Below are positions 23,394-35,428 of a stretch of DNA of 64,000 nucleotides, piece after piece. The position numbers and the translations under genes were made by a program. Below the pieces are notes generated by a model, which saw only the letters and a program-made list of their open reading frames with translations, made no database searches and had not been told where the DNA came from. Every line of letters starts with the position of its first letter. The first letter of the stretch is position 1. Source of the stretch: Bactrocera neohumeralis (Eukaryota; Arthropoda; Insecta; Diptera; Tephritidae); contig NC_065919.1 of NCBI RefSeq assembly GCF_024586455.1, positions 30,232,839-30,296,838 on the forward strand. Direction: 5' to 3'.

Positions 23394-24410
23394 GGGTCGA
23401 ATCGTTACATCCGGGAACGTATCACTCGTCACGTAAAAGCCCGTATTTCGTATTATAACATACGTGATCGTAACGCTTCTATCGTAATCTGGCATGATGA
23501 CATACGTGAACGAGTATATAAACGTATCCGTTCGTTCGAATCGTCATTCGAACGCCAATTACCAATCGTAATATACAAATTTATGGAAATGTGAGCAAAT
23601 TTTTTTTAAATTGTATGGTTTTTATAATTTTTAGTAATAAAGAACATAAATAAGAAACCAATGAATGGTATATCTCATTAAAAATAAAAAAATAAATTAT
23701 TTATATTAACAAAATTTTTGTATTTTAGGTGACATTAAAAATAAAATTATTTACAAGGTAAAGGACATACACATTTTGGAATTAAATTAATTAAAGAATA
23801 CTTTATTTGGTCTCTTATCGTTTGGTCGATTGCGGTGAGGCGGTTCGCTACCCCGGTGTCCATTTCTTGTGTGTGATAAGAATCGCAATTTTGAGGGTCG
23901 TAACTTTTTGTAAATTTTATGCAGATGTTACGTAATGCCTCACTTTTGTAGGGTGATACCTTCCTCTCTCGCCATATCCCAAAATTCTCCACCGTCTTTT
24001 TAAGATTCCAATGCTTTGTTCAACGATACATCTACAAAGAAAATTTTGTTAATGAGGATTCATAATTTGTTTTTTTTTTTTTTTTTTTTTATACCTACGC
24101 TTTTGCTACGATCTCTTAGCTCTCCCCGTACTATTTTTTTTATCCCCATCACTTTCACTAGAGCTCAACTAAAAAAACAAAGTTGGATCCATTTTGATAT
24201 TTAATTAGCTTTAGTTAGTTTATTAAAAATTTCGCAACATTTTTGACAGTTCCACGTCTATTATGACCGAAAAATACGATCGAATTGAAAATATATTACG
24301 ATCCGTTTGCTATCGTATGTAATAATGCCAATCACCGCATACGATTGACGTATCACGTAATTTTCTTTCGTATGTTTGCCGATCCGTGCACGGATGTAAC
24401 GATTCGACCT
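23394..24410. mobile_element. PIF/Harbinger-like element with CTG target duplication
   Basis: The two ends share GGTCGAATCGTTACATCCG as perfect 19-base inverted repeats and are flanked by CTG on each side (23391-23393, 24411-24413). The flanking DINE copy resumes exactly across CTG, proving an insertion. The 3-base CTG duplication fits the CWG preference of some PIF/Harbinger elements. Both subterminal regions are crowded with TACGTGA/CGTATG-type motifs. Only short frames occur (e.g. minus strand 23992-23747), so it is non-autonomous. Confidence 0.8.
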
Positions 24411-24610
24411 CTGTTAAAGCCCCTAGGTACCGAATATTTTAACAACAGTACCTTTAGTTGACTTTTCACCGAAAGTGTTGGTCGATTTATCAGATTTATA
24501 ACTAACACGCTTTATGTACCTGAAGGTACTTCCCTGGCTTTAATCCTTACATGTGCAAGAGTATCAAATGGTCGATTACACCCGAACTTAACCCTTCCTT
24601 ACAATTGCGT

Positions 24611-25574
24611 TTTCCGACAAAATTTGACACTTAAGTGCTGAACACATTGAGCCGACAGACTGCAAACGACATCTGTCAAATATTAAAATACACACTTTCT
24701 TATGGACACAGTTATTTTGACAGCTGCACGACTACACGACAACAGGCCGACAGTTGTCGCTCTCGCTAACTTCAATATATTTTTATATTTGCCAACGACA
24801 GTAGGACGACAGTAGAGTTGACAGTAGAGAGATGAGGTAGAGTGATGATGCCACTAATATGTAAAATTATTCAAAGCTCCAACAAACTTGACGTTATTTT
24901 ACAAATAAACGCATAAAATAGCTTTATTATATCATTTGTAATAACAATTGATAATTTAAAACAAATAAATTTACCTTTTTTCTTACATTATGCATAAAAA
25001 ATTTCACTTTGAACAAAATACTAAAATTTCATTGAAAAGAATGGTATTACTATGGCCGCAACGAAATTGTGTACATGCAAAATGGACAGCTGTGTTCTCT
25101 CGTGTACATGCCGGCCATTGTTATGGCGCTGCCTTCTTACAAATGATTATGTAGAAAGATTCAAGACGCCATTTACAGTTCACTGTCGTGCTGCCATGTC
25201 GTGTCGCGCTCAATGTGTTCAGCACTTTATCCGCCACGACCTCTCACAATTACGTTGTTGTTGTTGTTCTTCTAGCGGCAAAATTCTGTCGAGTTGACAG
25301 TCCTTGGCCAGATAAAAATTCCGTGTCCGTTCTGGTTACGTAGACCCGACTGTCAACTCGGTAGGATTCCGATGCAATAACAACTAAATCCTTGTATAAT
25401 TTCTTCTACAGTGGGCATTTCAAACATTAAAAGGTGTACCCTATATAGTGCGAAGAACTTTCTTTTTAAAGGTTTGCACAACTTTTAAACAAACTTTTTT
25501 ATGTGTCACTTTCTGAATTCTTGGAGGTTCGAGTTGTCGAACTATTGTTATTGCTACTTATTGCCACTTACCAA
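24611..25574. other. No gene seen
   Basis: Mixed sequence with repeated CGACAG motifs (CGACAGTTGTCG, ACGACAGTAG) around 24650-24830 and an unsupported 81-codon frame at 25052. Similar GTTGACAG segments recur near 25295 and 25350. Possibly a decayed transposon; I cannot assign it. Confidence 0.3.
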
Positions 25575-26662
25575 TATTTTTATACTCTCGCAACAATGTT
25601 GCTAAGGAGAGTATTATAGTTTTGTTCACATAACGGTTGTTTGTAAGTCCTAAAACTAAAAGAGTCAGATATAGGGTTATATATACCAAAGTTATCAGGG
25701 TGACGAGTAGAGTCGAAATCCGGATGTCTGTCTGTCCGTCCGTCCGTCTGTCCGTCTGTCCGTCCGTCCATCCGTCCGTCTGTCCGTCCGTCCGTAAAAA
25801 TTGAGATTGAGATATCATGATGAAACTTGGTACACGTATTTCTTGGCTCCATAAGAAGGTTAAGTTCGAAGATGGGCAAAATCGGCCCACTGCCACGCCC
25901 ACAAAATGGCGGAAACCGAAAACCTATAGTGTCATAACTAAGCCATAAATAAAGATATTAAATTTGGCACAAAGGATCGCATTAGGGAGGGGCATATTTG
26001 GACGCAATTTTTTTGGAAAAGTGGGCGTGTCCCCGCCCCCTAATAAGTTTTTTGTACATATCTCGGAAACTACTATAGCTATGTCAACCAAACTCTACAG
26101 AGTCGTTTTCTTCAGGCATTTCCATATACAGTTCAAAAATGGAAGAAATCGGATAATAACCACGCCCACCTCCCATACAAAGGTTATGTTGAAATCACTA
26201 AAAGTGCGTTAACCGACTAACAAAAAACGTCAGAAACACTAAATTTTACGGAAGAAATTGCAGAAGCTGTACCCAGGCTTTTTTTAAAAATTGAAAATGG
26301 GCGTGGCGTCGCCCACTTATGGACCAAAAACCATATCTCAGGAACTACTATACCGATTTCAATGAAATTCGGTATATAATATTTTCTTAACACCCTGATA
26401 ACATGTACGAAATATGGGTGAAATCGGTTCACAACCACGCCTTCTTCCAATATAACGCTATTTTGAATTCCATCTGATGTCTTCTCTGTATAATACGAGT
26501 ATATACATTAGGAACCAATGATGATAGCGGAATAAAACTTTACAAAAATACGGTATTTGAAAAATATGTAAATGACGTATAATGAAATCTCGATTATCAC
26601 TTTATCATGCGAGAGTATAAAATGTTCGGTGACACCCGAACTTAGCCCTTCCTTACTTGTTT
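25575..26662 (+). repeat. DINE-like repeat, family B, essentially full length
   Basis: Starts TATACTCTCGCAACAATGTT, carries a long (GTCC/GTCT)n tract at 25725-25796, then GATGAAACTTGGTACACG and three short blocks ending in CCACGCCCAC. It finishes with the hairpin GTTCGGTGACACCCGAAC and CTTCCTTACTTGTTT. Overlapping frames rich in TDGQTDG are translations of the microsatellite, not genes. Terminal hairpin plus GTCY core is the DINE-1/helentron-derivative layout. Confidence 0.75.
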
Positions 26663-27000
26663 TAAATATGTTACAGCCCTACCGCCATGTAAAAATTATG
26701 GTCTGTTCTCGTGGGTACGGCGATCTATCTGTTCGAAGTTAAACATTTCAAACTTTCATACCGATTCGATTTCTGATTTATTTTAACTCATTTAAATGAA
26801 ACTGTATCCTGTACAAAACGTTACATAAAAGAACTCTTTCACTAATAAGTCTGATAATTTCAGTTAAGACAAAACTTAAAGCGATAACTGAACATGAAAT
26901 TTAAAAATAAATTAATAAGCAATTCAATGAGTGGAATATCTTAAGCTTAAAACGTCATTACCAACTCTTCTTATGATTTTCGTTCGCATATTTCGAGGAG
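26663..27000. other. 3' flank of the unknown gene
   Basis: Holds the 3' untranslated region of the gene ending at 27001. A minus-strand AATAAA lies near 26776-26782. No other feature. Confidence 0.4.
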
Positions 27001-30000
27001 CTATGCAGAACTTGGACTAAGTGGAGGTTTTAGAGGTGTCGATGATTTGATATTTTCATCTAAGTCCCAATTTTCCTCCTCAGAGTCCGAGCAACGCGGC
27101 TGGCGTTTTATAGGCGATAACGATGAACGAGTTGGTGCAGTATTAGATGGATAGGGCACCTTGAGGCCGCAGTGTCGTCGAGGTGGTACCGATGGTAATG
27201 GAGCACGATATGATGAAGGTTTTGAACGACGTAAATACGATTGCGGCATTTGTGGAGACTTATTCGTTGCGACCCGAGGCGAATCAATATAGCAGCTTAT
27301 GAATGATTCAGACGGTTGAAATGTTGTAGGTAAGGCAGAAAAATTTGTCGCTCGCGAAGTAAAAGAGCGCATTTGTTGTTGTACTGTCACGGACTGTGGC
27401 TCCACCGGTTGTATGAAACTGTATGTAGCATTAACAACGGACGCACAACCGTATGATCGACCCCCATAACTTGACATATTTTTCTTTTCATATATGACAC
27501 CATTAACATCAACGAAAAGTCCAAGGTTTTCCAAAATTTCCAACAACTCGCCGGCGCAATAAATTTTGAATATGTCGAAAACGGCATACGGATCACTCAA
27601 GCGAATTTTTTGAAAATTATTGATAGCGCGCACCAATATCGAAATAGTTTGATTTATTTGTATTTTCATAGTAGACATAAGGGACTGATACCATGGTGAA
27701 CGCTGCAAGCAACCGTACAGAAGCATATTGGGCGTTGGCTGAGATTGGTCTTGGTTATGTTGTTTTAAAAATGTCTCCGCATTGTAAACGCTGCTCGAAC
27801 GCCGGGGATCGCTTTGAACAACTTTATTGATGCCACAAAATGTTGCCGAAGAATGCAAAGTACTGTTTTCCTGAAGAATAATTGAAATAAAGCAGATAAT
27901 ATTTGGAATTATAACGGGTTATAACTAAAAATCTGCACTAATTTTATTTCAGCGTAACTCAAAAGATACTATCAACAGAAAGGTAAGCTATTCCATATAG
28001 TATAAATATATTATTTTAAAAATGAAAATAATAATGAACTTCAAAATATGGGCCATTGTCAACTACCCGTCTTAGTTTAGTCAGGATACTTGCGCAAGCA
28101 CGTTGTACACCGTTAGTATCAACTTCCTTAAGGCCCTTGCGGATGCGATGTGTCAGCTGCTTCCAATTTTGAGCCTTCCAACCATTTTTATACACTAAAG
28201 CTTTGACTTCTCCAAAAAAAAAATCCTCAATCGGTTGGCATTGTGTTAAGTTAGTTGGGTTCTTTTCTTTAGGCACAAAGTAGATGTATAGACATATCTT
28301 ATGTGTAATAAACATCATTGCCCGGCATTCGCGGTCCACTGAGTGAAAAGTAGCTTTCGTCATCCAAAATGGATGATTTTCCACTCAAATTCTTGCACAT
28401 CCACCGACATTGTGATTTTACTTGACTTATCTGCTCTTCGGTGTACCCTGGACAACGCTGCTATTTTTCTAGCTTGTATGTTAAGTCTACTTAATGTTTT
28501 GCAGATATATGGGTGTGAGCAATCGAATTTTCGTGCGGCTTCGCTTTGACTTATGCAATCCTTATTGCTGAACGCTGTCTTCAGCTTCCGAATGTTTTGG
28601 GGCGTCATAACAGTCGGCTTTCTTCTAAAACCCGGTTGCCTTTCTATTATTAGGGTACTTAATATTGAGTATATTGTTCTTCTGTAGACGCCTTCCGCCA
28701 TAAAATGCACACACGTAAACTTTTTTCCAGCGATTTCATGATTTTTATAAAAATGTACAACGCGGTCGCGGAGGTGTTGCTGCTTAGAAGACATTTTAAG
28801 CACTAATTGTATTTGTAAACTGTTACAAATTACACGTCAAAAAGATGATGCAATCAGTTCGCTAATTGCATAATATTAGCATTTGAAAAATAAAAATAGC
28901 AAAATAGCAGACCATTAATATTAGTGCAGATTTTTAGTTATAACCCGTTATATAAACATAACCGTACCTTTTTTAAGAATTTCAACAGTCTGGGATCAGC
29001 GGTATTAGAACGCAATAACATATCTAAATTATTTGGTTTATTTATGGAAATATTTGATAGATCAATTTCCTTGACCTAGAAAGAAAGCAATTAATGCACA
29101 ATATCATTTAACAGTAACTACTCCTACCAAATAAAAAATTCCTGTACATTGACCATTGATTTCCAAAGCTGACTCATGATTATAGGTAAAGAAATTTGAC
29201 TTTATTGGACTCATAATTTCATTAGATATGGGTGACAAGGGTGTATTGGAAATCCTTACCACCGTGTCTGTGTCTTTGCCACTTTCAACGTTTGCCTTAG
29301 CGTCGAACTCAATTCGTCGCTTTGCTGAGATTATTGGTCCTTCAAACTTATCTATTTAAATAATTTATATTAAAAAAAATGGTGTCGGTTTGAAGTTCAT
29401 ATATATTAAGTCATACCTTCGCACTTCGAACTAAGTGATACATTGCTTCCTAGATCATTAGCACTAGTATCTAAATCATTAGTCAGCACTGGAACCTTTG
29501 AATGTATGTCTTGCTCGCAAACCTTTTGATTGTTAAATTTTAAAGACTCATCCAATACAACACCACTATCTTCAAACTTCACAATTTCGATTATCTCTGA
29601 CGTAAGTAGGGGAGACCCTAGCGAAGGAATCTTTGACATAAGCTCAAATCTGTCTTCCAACCCTTTAGATTGACGATCGGATTCTTTCTTAACATCTGAC
29701 ACTTCGGAAATATGTACGTCTGCATTTTCTGATATATCTGAAAGGTATTCTCATATTTAGCGAATTGTCCCAATAGTTTTTGTAAATAATTTACCGAATT
29801 TTTCTTGGTCTGCGTTACTTTTACACTCCATTAAATTCATAACCTTCATATTACGTTTCTTTGCTTTTTTCTGGACCGGTGCCGACCTTGGTTTCTTAGC
29901 TTCAGCTACATCGGCTACAGTTTTCACTTCGCTTTCATTGGAAATAGTAAGATCAAGATTTGTCGTACTGTCTGCATCCACATTAAATTTCTGCTTCCTT

Positions 30001-33000
30001 AACGGAGTTGGTAATTTTCTGATCATAACTGTCGGTTGTAGATTTGGATTTGTTGGTGTCGCTGAAATAAAGGTGCAAAGACTTACTAGTTATATTCTGG
30101 AAACATATTGCTACATGGTGGTATAATAGTTTTGTTCACCTAACGGTTGTTTGTATCACCTCAAAATAGTCGAGATAGATATGGAGTTATATACATATAC
30201 AGCCGTGGTCACGCAAATACCACATTTAGTCATAGGAAGGAATAAGCGCGAATATAATTAACAAAGATCTTTAAAAGAGTAAAACGAGCTTAAAATATGA
30301 TTACTTGTTTATTAATTTATCCATTTAAATAAAAAAAATCCAAATAGCAATTCACGAATAATTAGTATTAATTGCAAAACTTGAACTCCCTCTAAAATGC
30401 CTTGGTCACTCAAATATGTAGCACATTTTACCAAACCTGCAAAATTCATGTGAAATTAGTGAAATTTAATCAACAATTTGGTGCCATTATATACTTATGT
30501 TTCTAATACTTGGTTCTATATTCCAGATTTTCAATTATAGCATCACATCCGCATACCATATTTTCTACAAGCTTCTCGCATTTCTTCTTTGGGATGGACT
30601 ACCAAGCTTCCTAAATACCTTCCCATAAATCCTCAAAAATTGTAAAATTTTTAGCAGCAACTTTAAGGTTAATATCGTTACATAAGTTTTCTATTGAATT
30701 AAGGTTTTCTTTCTTAAGCCAATCCTTTGTGATTTTTGCTGTGTGCTTATAGTCGTTATCCTGCATAAAAGTATGGCGAAAGAGCATGCAATTAAAAGCA
30801 AATGGTTCCATTTCGTTCCTTAATATGTCTTAATATTGATACCGATCTATTTTCATCTAAATTGGAATAACTGAGCCCACGCCATGCCAGGAAAAGTCAC
30901 CCCATATCATCAATTTCCGCCTGCGTATTTTATCGTCCTTTTCGTGTACCTGGAATTCAACGATTGACCTTTAGGTCGATGAAAACTACTTTTCCTATCA
31001 GAACCATTCTATTAATTTTTGTTTCATCCATTCATAGATCCAGAAAGTTGTATCTCATTAAAACGTCTTCCAACAGTCTTCCGCGATATATTTCATTCAT
31101 ATTCTTCATTGATTTCCTGCATTATTTGTGATGAAGACTTAAAAGAGTCGGCCTAGCTTCTCCAGACTATGGCTCTATCATCAGTAATTGTTGTCTTTCG
31201 CGGTGGTTGTAGTTTTTTTTTATTTTGGTCATATAGATTTCTTTAGCTTTTATGAGTTTAAGATCTTTATAAACAATTTTCTGGAAACAATTCAATAAAA
31301 CAGCAATTTCTGAACAGTTTTCCCGGATTTCTTCATATTATGCATAATGCGTCTTTTTTTCAGAACTACACTGCTTACTACGGCCCATTTTCACTCGAAT
31401 TAAATCACTTTATCGTTGACAACCATAATTAGTAATAAAAATTCACTCCTTATAATTTTTTTGCAAACAAATTTTCACTTTCTAAAAAATGTGCTATTTG
31501 AGTGACCAAGCCATTTATGAGGGAATTCAAGTTTTTCAATTAATACTAATTATTCGTGAATTTATATTTGCTGTTTTTTACTTAAATAGGTAAATTAATA
31601 AACAAATAATCATATTTTAAACCCTTTTTACTTTAAAAAAAAAAAATTGTCAATTGTATAAGCGCTTATTGCTTCTTACGACTAAGTGTGCTATTTGCGT
31701 GACCATGGCTGTATATATAAATGATCAAGGCGATCAGACGAGTGTCCATCCATCCATCCGCCTATACAATCAATAACTTGAGCAAAAATTAAGATATTTT
31801 GATGAAACTTGGTACAAAAGACAAAGTGAGAACGAATTCGTAAATGTGCTTGATACGACTGCGGCCACAAAACGTCATTAAAGGAAAACCTGTAAAGTGC
31901 CATAACTAAGCACTACATTAAGATATAGATTTGTAATTTGACACATGTGATCCCAGTAGCATGTGGCAGCTGCGCGAGTTGGCATGAAAAATCTTTAAAG
32001 GAGCCGTCAAAATTGGACAATGGGCATGTCACCTCTCACTTTTAGTAAAATCAAATATCTCGGGCCATGCTCGACCAATTTCAACCAAATTCGGCACTTA
32101 ACATTCCTTTGACACACCTATGTATTTTCCATTATAATTCCGAAATAACACAATTTTAAATTTAAATTCATTATTTCACTTTGTAGCTATTAACACCATA
32201 ATTGACATCCCCCAGTGAGTAGCCTCCTTGGAGTTCCAAACACTTCTCATCTTAGATCATGAACTATGTGAAACCAAAGTATTGTAGTAAGTAGTAAACT
32301 CATACACACAGTAAAGACTCTGACAAACATTCCCTACATGATACTATTTTGCATGCACCACCTACTCCGACCGTTATGAAACGGGCCACCGAAAACATTT
32401 ACTTCTACTGATTGATGTGTCTTACTAGTAGTTGTGACGTCTTCTTCGGTAAAATCTGTTTTAACTGTATCCTTTTTATTACGTATATTATCCAATATCT
32501 TGTTCTCTTTTTCATTCAATTCCGCAATAATTTCAGTTAACTCCGATCGTACTTCTTTTAGGGCAGCTCGTGATTGAGGCACTTTGACACTGCGAATTTG
32601 AGTAAAACATTTCTCAATGGCTTCTAAGCTGCGTTCTTCTTTAATATTTGATACGTTTTTATTCTACAAAAATTTTAATATTTAAGTTTTCATTTAATCT
32701 GATATTACTATAAAGTATGTATTACCTCATAAATAGTGTGGAGGCTTTCGTCTATTACTAATGGTTTCTCATCATCATCGTCATTTGCGTCTAATTTGTC
32801 CAATTCCTCTGCCATAGCTTTTAATGGTTGCGCTTCTTTGGGATTTTTTTTTCCCCGCATTTCACTTTTTACTAAGGCATTAAGTAACTGTAATTGTTTG
32901 TTACTGAGTTTTAATTCAAGCAATTTCCCAAATGGTATATTCAACAATTCTTGAATACTGTTAACATTAAATTCAGATAATTTTTCTATCTGTTGGTCGC

Positions 33001-34430
33001 TCAAAAAGCTTAAATCCTTTCGAAATTGGAAGATTAATGGCTTGGAATTTGTCTTCATTGGTATTTTAATTTCTGGAACTATATTCATCTGATCCATTGG
33101 AATTTTTGTATTGTCGTTCAGGCAATTTTTCATATCCACTATCACTGCAAAACAAAATAACACACATTGTTTCCATTTTACACTTAAATCTCAAAAGTAT
33201 TTATTTACATAATAAAAAATAACTAGTTTCGAATTTGCGATCGATGTTGGTGGTGGTTGGTGTAATGTAATTGGTAAACGTATTATAGAATTACTTTCTT
33301 TGACATTATTAAATATGTATTTTCAAGAAATATTTCTGAAATCGATCATAAAATAATCTACTTATCAAAAGATATTTGTATTAAATTCATAAAATTAGTC
33401 CTTACATTGCTCTAACCCTATATAACCCATATAATAATTATCGTATCTCGGATGAACTTAGTAGATATTAATCCCTAAGCTAGAATTTAAAATTAGCGTG
33501 TAGTTTAAAGACAAAAATTTAACTAAAAAAAAGTCTGTACAATCGATATTTCTCTCATAGGTTACCCATATACCCAATATTACTCGTCCCTTTGTTCTGT
33601 TATTCTACTGTATCGCTCCTAACTTCTCAATCTCTGCATTTGAAGTTTATACACGTCATCTCCTTCCAGCTAGGTTTTTTTTTTGCACTGATTTTTTTAC
33701 ACGTTGTATACACCTCCTATTTCCCTTTTTTGCACGTGTTTTTCATTTAAATTATGCACTTTTCTGCAATAAGCTCTAAACTTTATACGTACAGGTTCAC
33801 TTTAGAACATGTTATCGTAATACGAGTTTGAAACTGGCGACGGAACTATAAGATAATTTGCTGAACTTGGACCCAAATTTGAAAACTTATTATTTTGTCA
33901 TTACAATATTTTTTTTGTTCCTTTTACCATGTTAATTCTTATGGTACGTTTTTCTTTTTTTTGCAGATTATTTTTTAAATTGGTCCTAATAGTGAGTTTT
34001 ACATAAAAGCCTAATTTTTTTGTTGGCTAGAAAAGCCTCTAAAAAACAATATTTTTTAATCGCTACCGTTAAGTTAATTAATAGTATTAAAATAATTATC
34101 AATTATCTATGCCATAAATTCATTACCTTCCTTATTTTCTGTTGTACTCTCACATACAACTCCAATAGAAACACCCATAGGACTGAATAATGCAGAAGTT
34201 GTTGATATTTTTCTCGAGTGGGATGTTGCAACACCTTCAGGGGTTTTTAACGATATTCCACCGCTTTGTTCAACGGACATTGTCACAATTACTCCTCTAC
34301 TACGTTGTAATTGGCCCTTCGCAGCTACTTGAGTTGGACGTTTTTTGCATATTTGTGCAGTTTTCCGCGCCCGCAATTTTTTCACAATTCCGCCATCTAC
34401 GACCCTATCGACTTTTGAACCAGCAGGCAT
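27001..34430 (-). CDS. Unrecognised eight-exon gene, predicted 916 residues
   Basis: Exons: 34430-34127, 33144-32726, 32663-32426, 30061-29795, 29737-29417, 29351-29128, 29075-28968 and 27870-27001. Every donor is GTA-type, each acceptor is YAG, and the phases (1,0,1,1,1,0,0) agree at each join, which strongly supports the model. The N-terminus is basic (residues 1-60, many Lys/Arg). Residues about 130-200 hold a helical block around FRKDLSFLSDQQIEKLSEF and LLELKLSNKQLQLLNALV. The middle is polar with TP/SP sites and a KKPRSAPVQKKAKKR nuclear-localisation-like stretch. The last exon has a compact block from SPWYQSLMSTMKIQINQTI to CAGELLEILENLGLFVDVNG, then a Ser/Pro/Arg-rich tail. I infer a nuclear, rapidly evolving protein, possibly chromatin-associated, but recognise no family. 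Introns 3 and 7 contain transposons. Confidence 0.8.
27914..28948 (-). mobile_element. Tc1/mariner-type element in intron 7 of the unknown gene
   Basis: Inverted ends ACGGGTTATAACTAAAAATC with TA on both sides (27912-27913, 28949-28950); 1035 bases. Minus-strand frames encode an N-terminal HTH region (SSKQQHLRDRVVHFYKNHE; SQSEAARKFDCSHPYICKTL) and, out of frame, the C-terminal FVPKEKNPTNLTQC QPIEDFF segment with the last catalytic Asp. The middle of the transposase, with the first two acidic residues, is deleted. It lies wholly within the intron between 28967 and 27871, leaving the splice sites intact. Confidence 0.85.
30122..32165 (+). repeat. DINE-like repeat, family B, in intron 3, split by a Tc1 element
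   Basis: Left part 30122-30199 (TAGTTTTGTTCACCTAACGG) and right part 31712-32165 (AAATTAAGATATTTTGATGA; TGCCATAACTAAGCACTAC). The left part ends and the right part resumes at a shared TA. The microsatellite core is eroded to a CCATCCATCCGCC stretch. It lies inside the 2.36 kb intron 3 of the unknown gene. Confidence 0.75.
30200..31711 (-). mobile_element. Tc1-like element with long IR/DR-type ends
   Basis: Outer inverted ends CAGCCGTGGTCACGCAAATA and its complement at 31692-31711, flanked by TA. A second copy of the end-type motif (CTTGGTCACTCAAAT at 30401; ATTTGAGTGACCAAG at 31495) lies about 200 bases inside each end, and the sequence between also pairs, giving ~290-base inverted arms with internal direct repeats. 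This is the IR/DR arrangement known from Tc1 relatives such as Sleeping Beauty. The minus strand keeps a transposase scrap (MQDNDYKHTAKITKDWLKKE) with many lesions. Confidence 0.8.
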
Positions 34431-35428
34431 TGTTTAGATTCAAACTTTTCAAATATATGTATTTAATAAATCTACGTAATTAATAATCCGGACAATTGTA
34501 AAACGACGCCAATTTATCCCAAAAAGTAACGGTGCTTTTGCAAAAATATTTAGGGATTAAAAATGACAATCGATAACTTAATTTTTGGGATATTAATCGA
34601 AATTTAACAAGTCCCTAAAAGTCTCCGAAAGTCATAGAACTCATTATTAAGGCCATACACAACATAAATGTACAAACTTCGATCGTGTGTGTCAAGAAGC
34701 CATACTTTCAAAGCAAATTATGAATTTTTTTATACTATGAAGATTCAGACACGTGTTACTGTGACTATGGAATTCATTAATTATTCATTCAAATATTTAA
34801 TAAGTTATTTAATATACCAATTTTTATTATAATAAAAATCGGTAACTCGTCATAATAATTGTTATTTTAATTTTTTCTTATATGTTAACCAATCCGAAGC
34901 ACGGTAGAGGACCTTGTATCATGATCCGAAGTCACCAAAGTCGATAAGTATAACAATCCACACTGACGGCTATCAAAACTAGCATACGTTTATAGAATTT
35001 GCTAGGAAACTAATTTGTGTACCTAAATAAACGCATTAAGCGGCGCTCTTTTTACCGCTCAGCGTTAACGCGGACGCTCACTTAAATTCTAAAATTAGTA
35101 TAAAATAAATGGAATGCAAAACGAATTACTATATTAAGGCAACTTATATCCATTTGTATCAGCATTAAACAACGCGCAACAAGATATTTTTCGGAAATAT
35201 TATTAAGCTAAACTGTTATCAAAAATCAAAAAAACTCTAAAAACTTATCAAAGACAAAAACCTTCTAATAATATTACATCTTTTTGATTTATACATTTCG
35301 CTGTCACAACTGGCGCCAAAAACTGTTTCGCGTGCTAAAGATAGCAAAAAGTAGTAAACTTCGAATTGTTTGCATTGGATCGTCAACATTAAATATAATT
35401 TCGTTATATATAATTATAAATAAAAGCA
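34431..35428. other. Bidirectional intergenic region between the unknown gene and Mcm2
   Basis: About 1 kb of AT-rich DNA separates two divergent genes. Besides the E2F-type pair near Mcm2, a CAATCGATAA sequence near 34568 resembles the DRE promoter element (TATCGATA) and sits about 140 bases before the unknown gene's start. A GC-rich inverted motif (AAGCGGCGCTC near 35039, matched by CGGACGCTCACTT near 35072) may be a transposon remnant. No open reading frame of note. Confidence 0.4.
35311..35332. promoter_or_regulatory. Paired E2F-type sites upstream of Mcm2
   Basis: TGGCGCCAAA at 35311-35320 is a textbook E2F/DP site (reverse complement TTTGGCGCCA). A second TTTCGCG follows at 35326-35332. 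Both lie about 100 bases before the Mcm2 start codon. S-phase genes including MCM genes are classic E2F targets in flies and mammals, so cell-cycle control of Mcm2 is a reasonable inference. Confidence 0.6.

Larger units (their letters stand above)
22495..24610 (+). repeat. DINE-like repeat, family B, split by two insertions
   Basis: Pieces at 22495-22534 (GTGCCATAACTAAGCAC), 23193-23393 (GGTGAAATCGGTCTACTACC; AATCCAACAAAAAACTG) and 24411-24610 (CTGTTAAAGCCCCTAGGTAC; ACACCCGAACTTAACCCTTC) align in order with uninterrupted copies elsewhere. A hAT-like MITE and a Harbinger-like element lie in the gaps. About 200 bases of the repeat are missing around the hAT insertion. Confidence 0.75.

Noticed and set aside
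23358..23594. Arg-rich 78-codon frame as a DNA-binding protein
   Set aside because: It spans the boundary of the Harbinger-like element and translates its subterminal CGTATG/ACGTGA motifs.
25558..25902. Open frames rich in TDGQTDG as a possible repetitive protein
   Set aside because: They are translations of the (GTCC/GTCT)n microsatellite inside a DINE-like repeat; the same occurs at 1728-1916.
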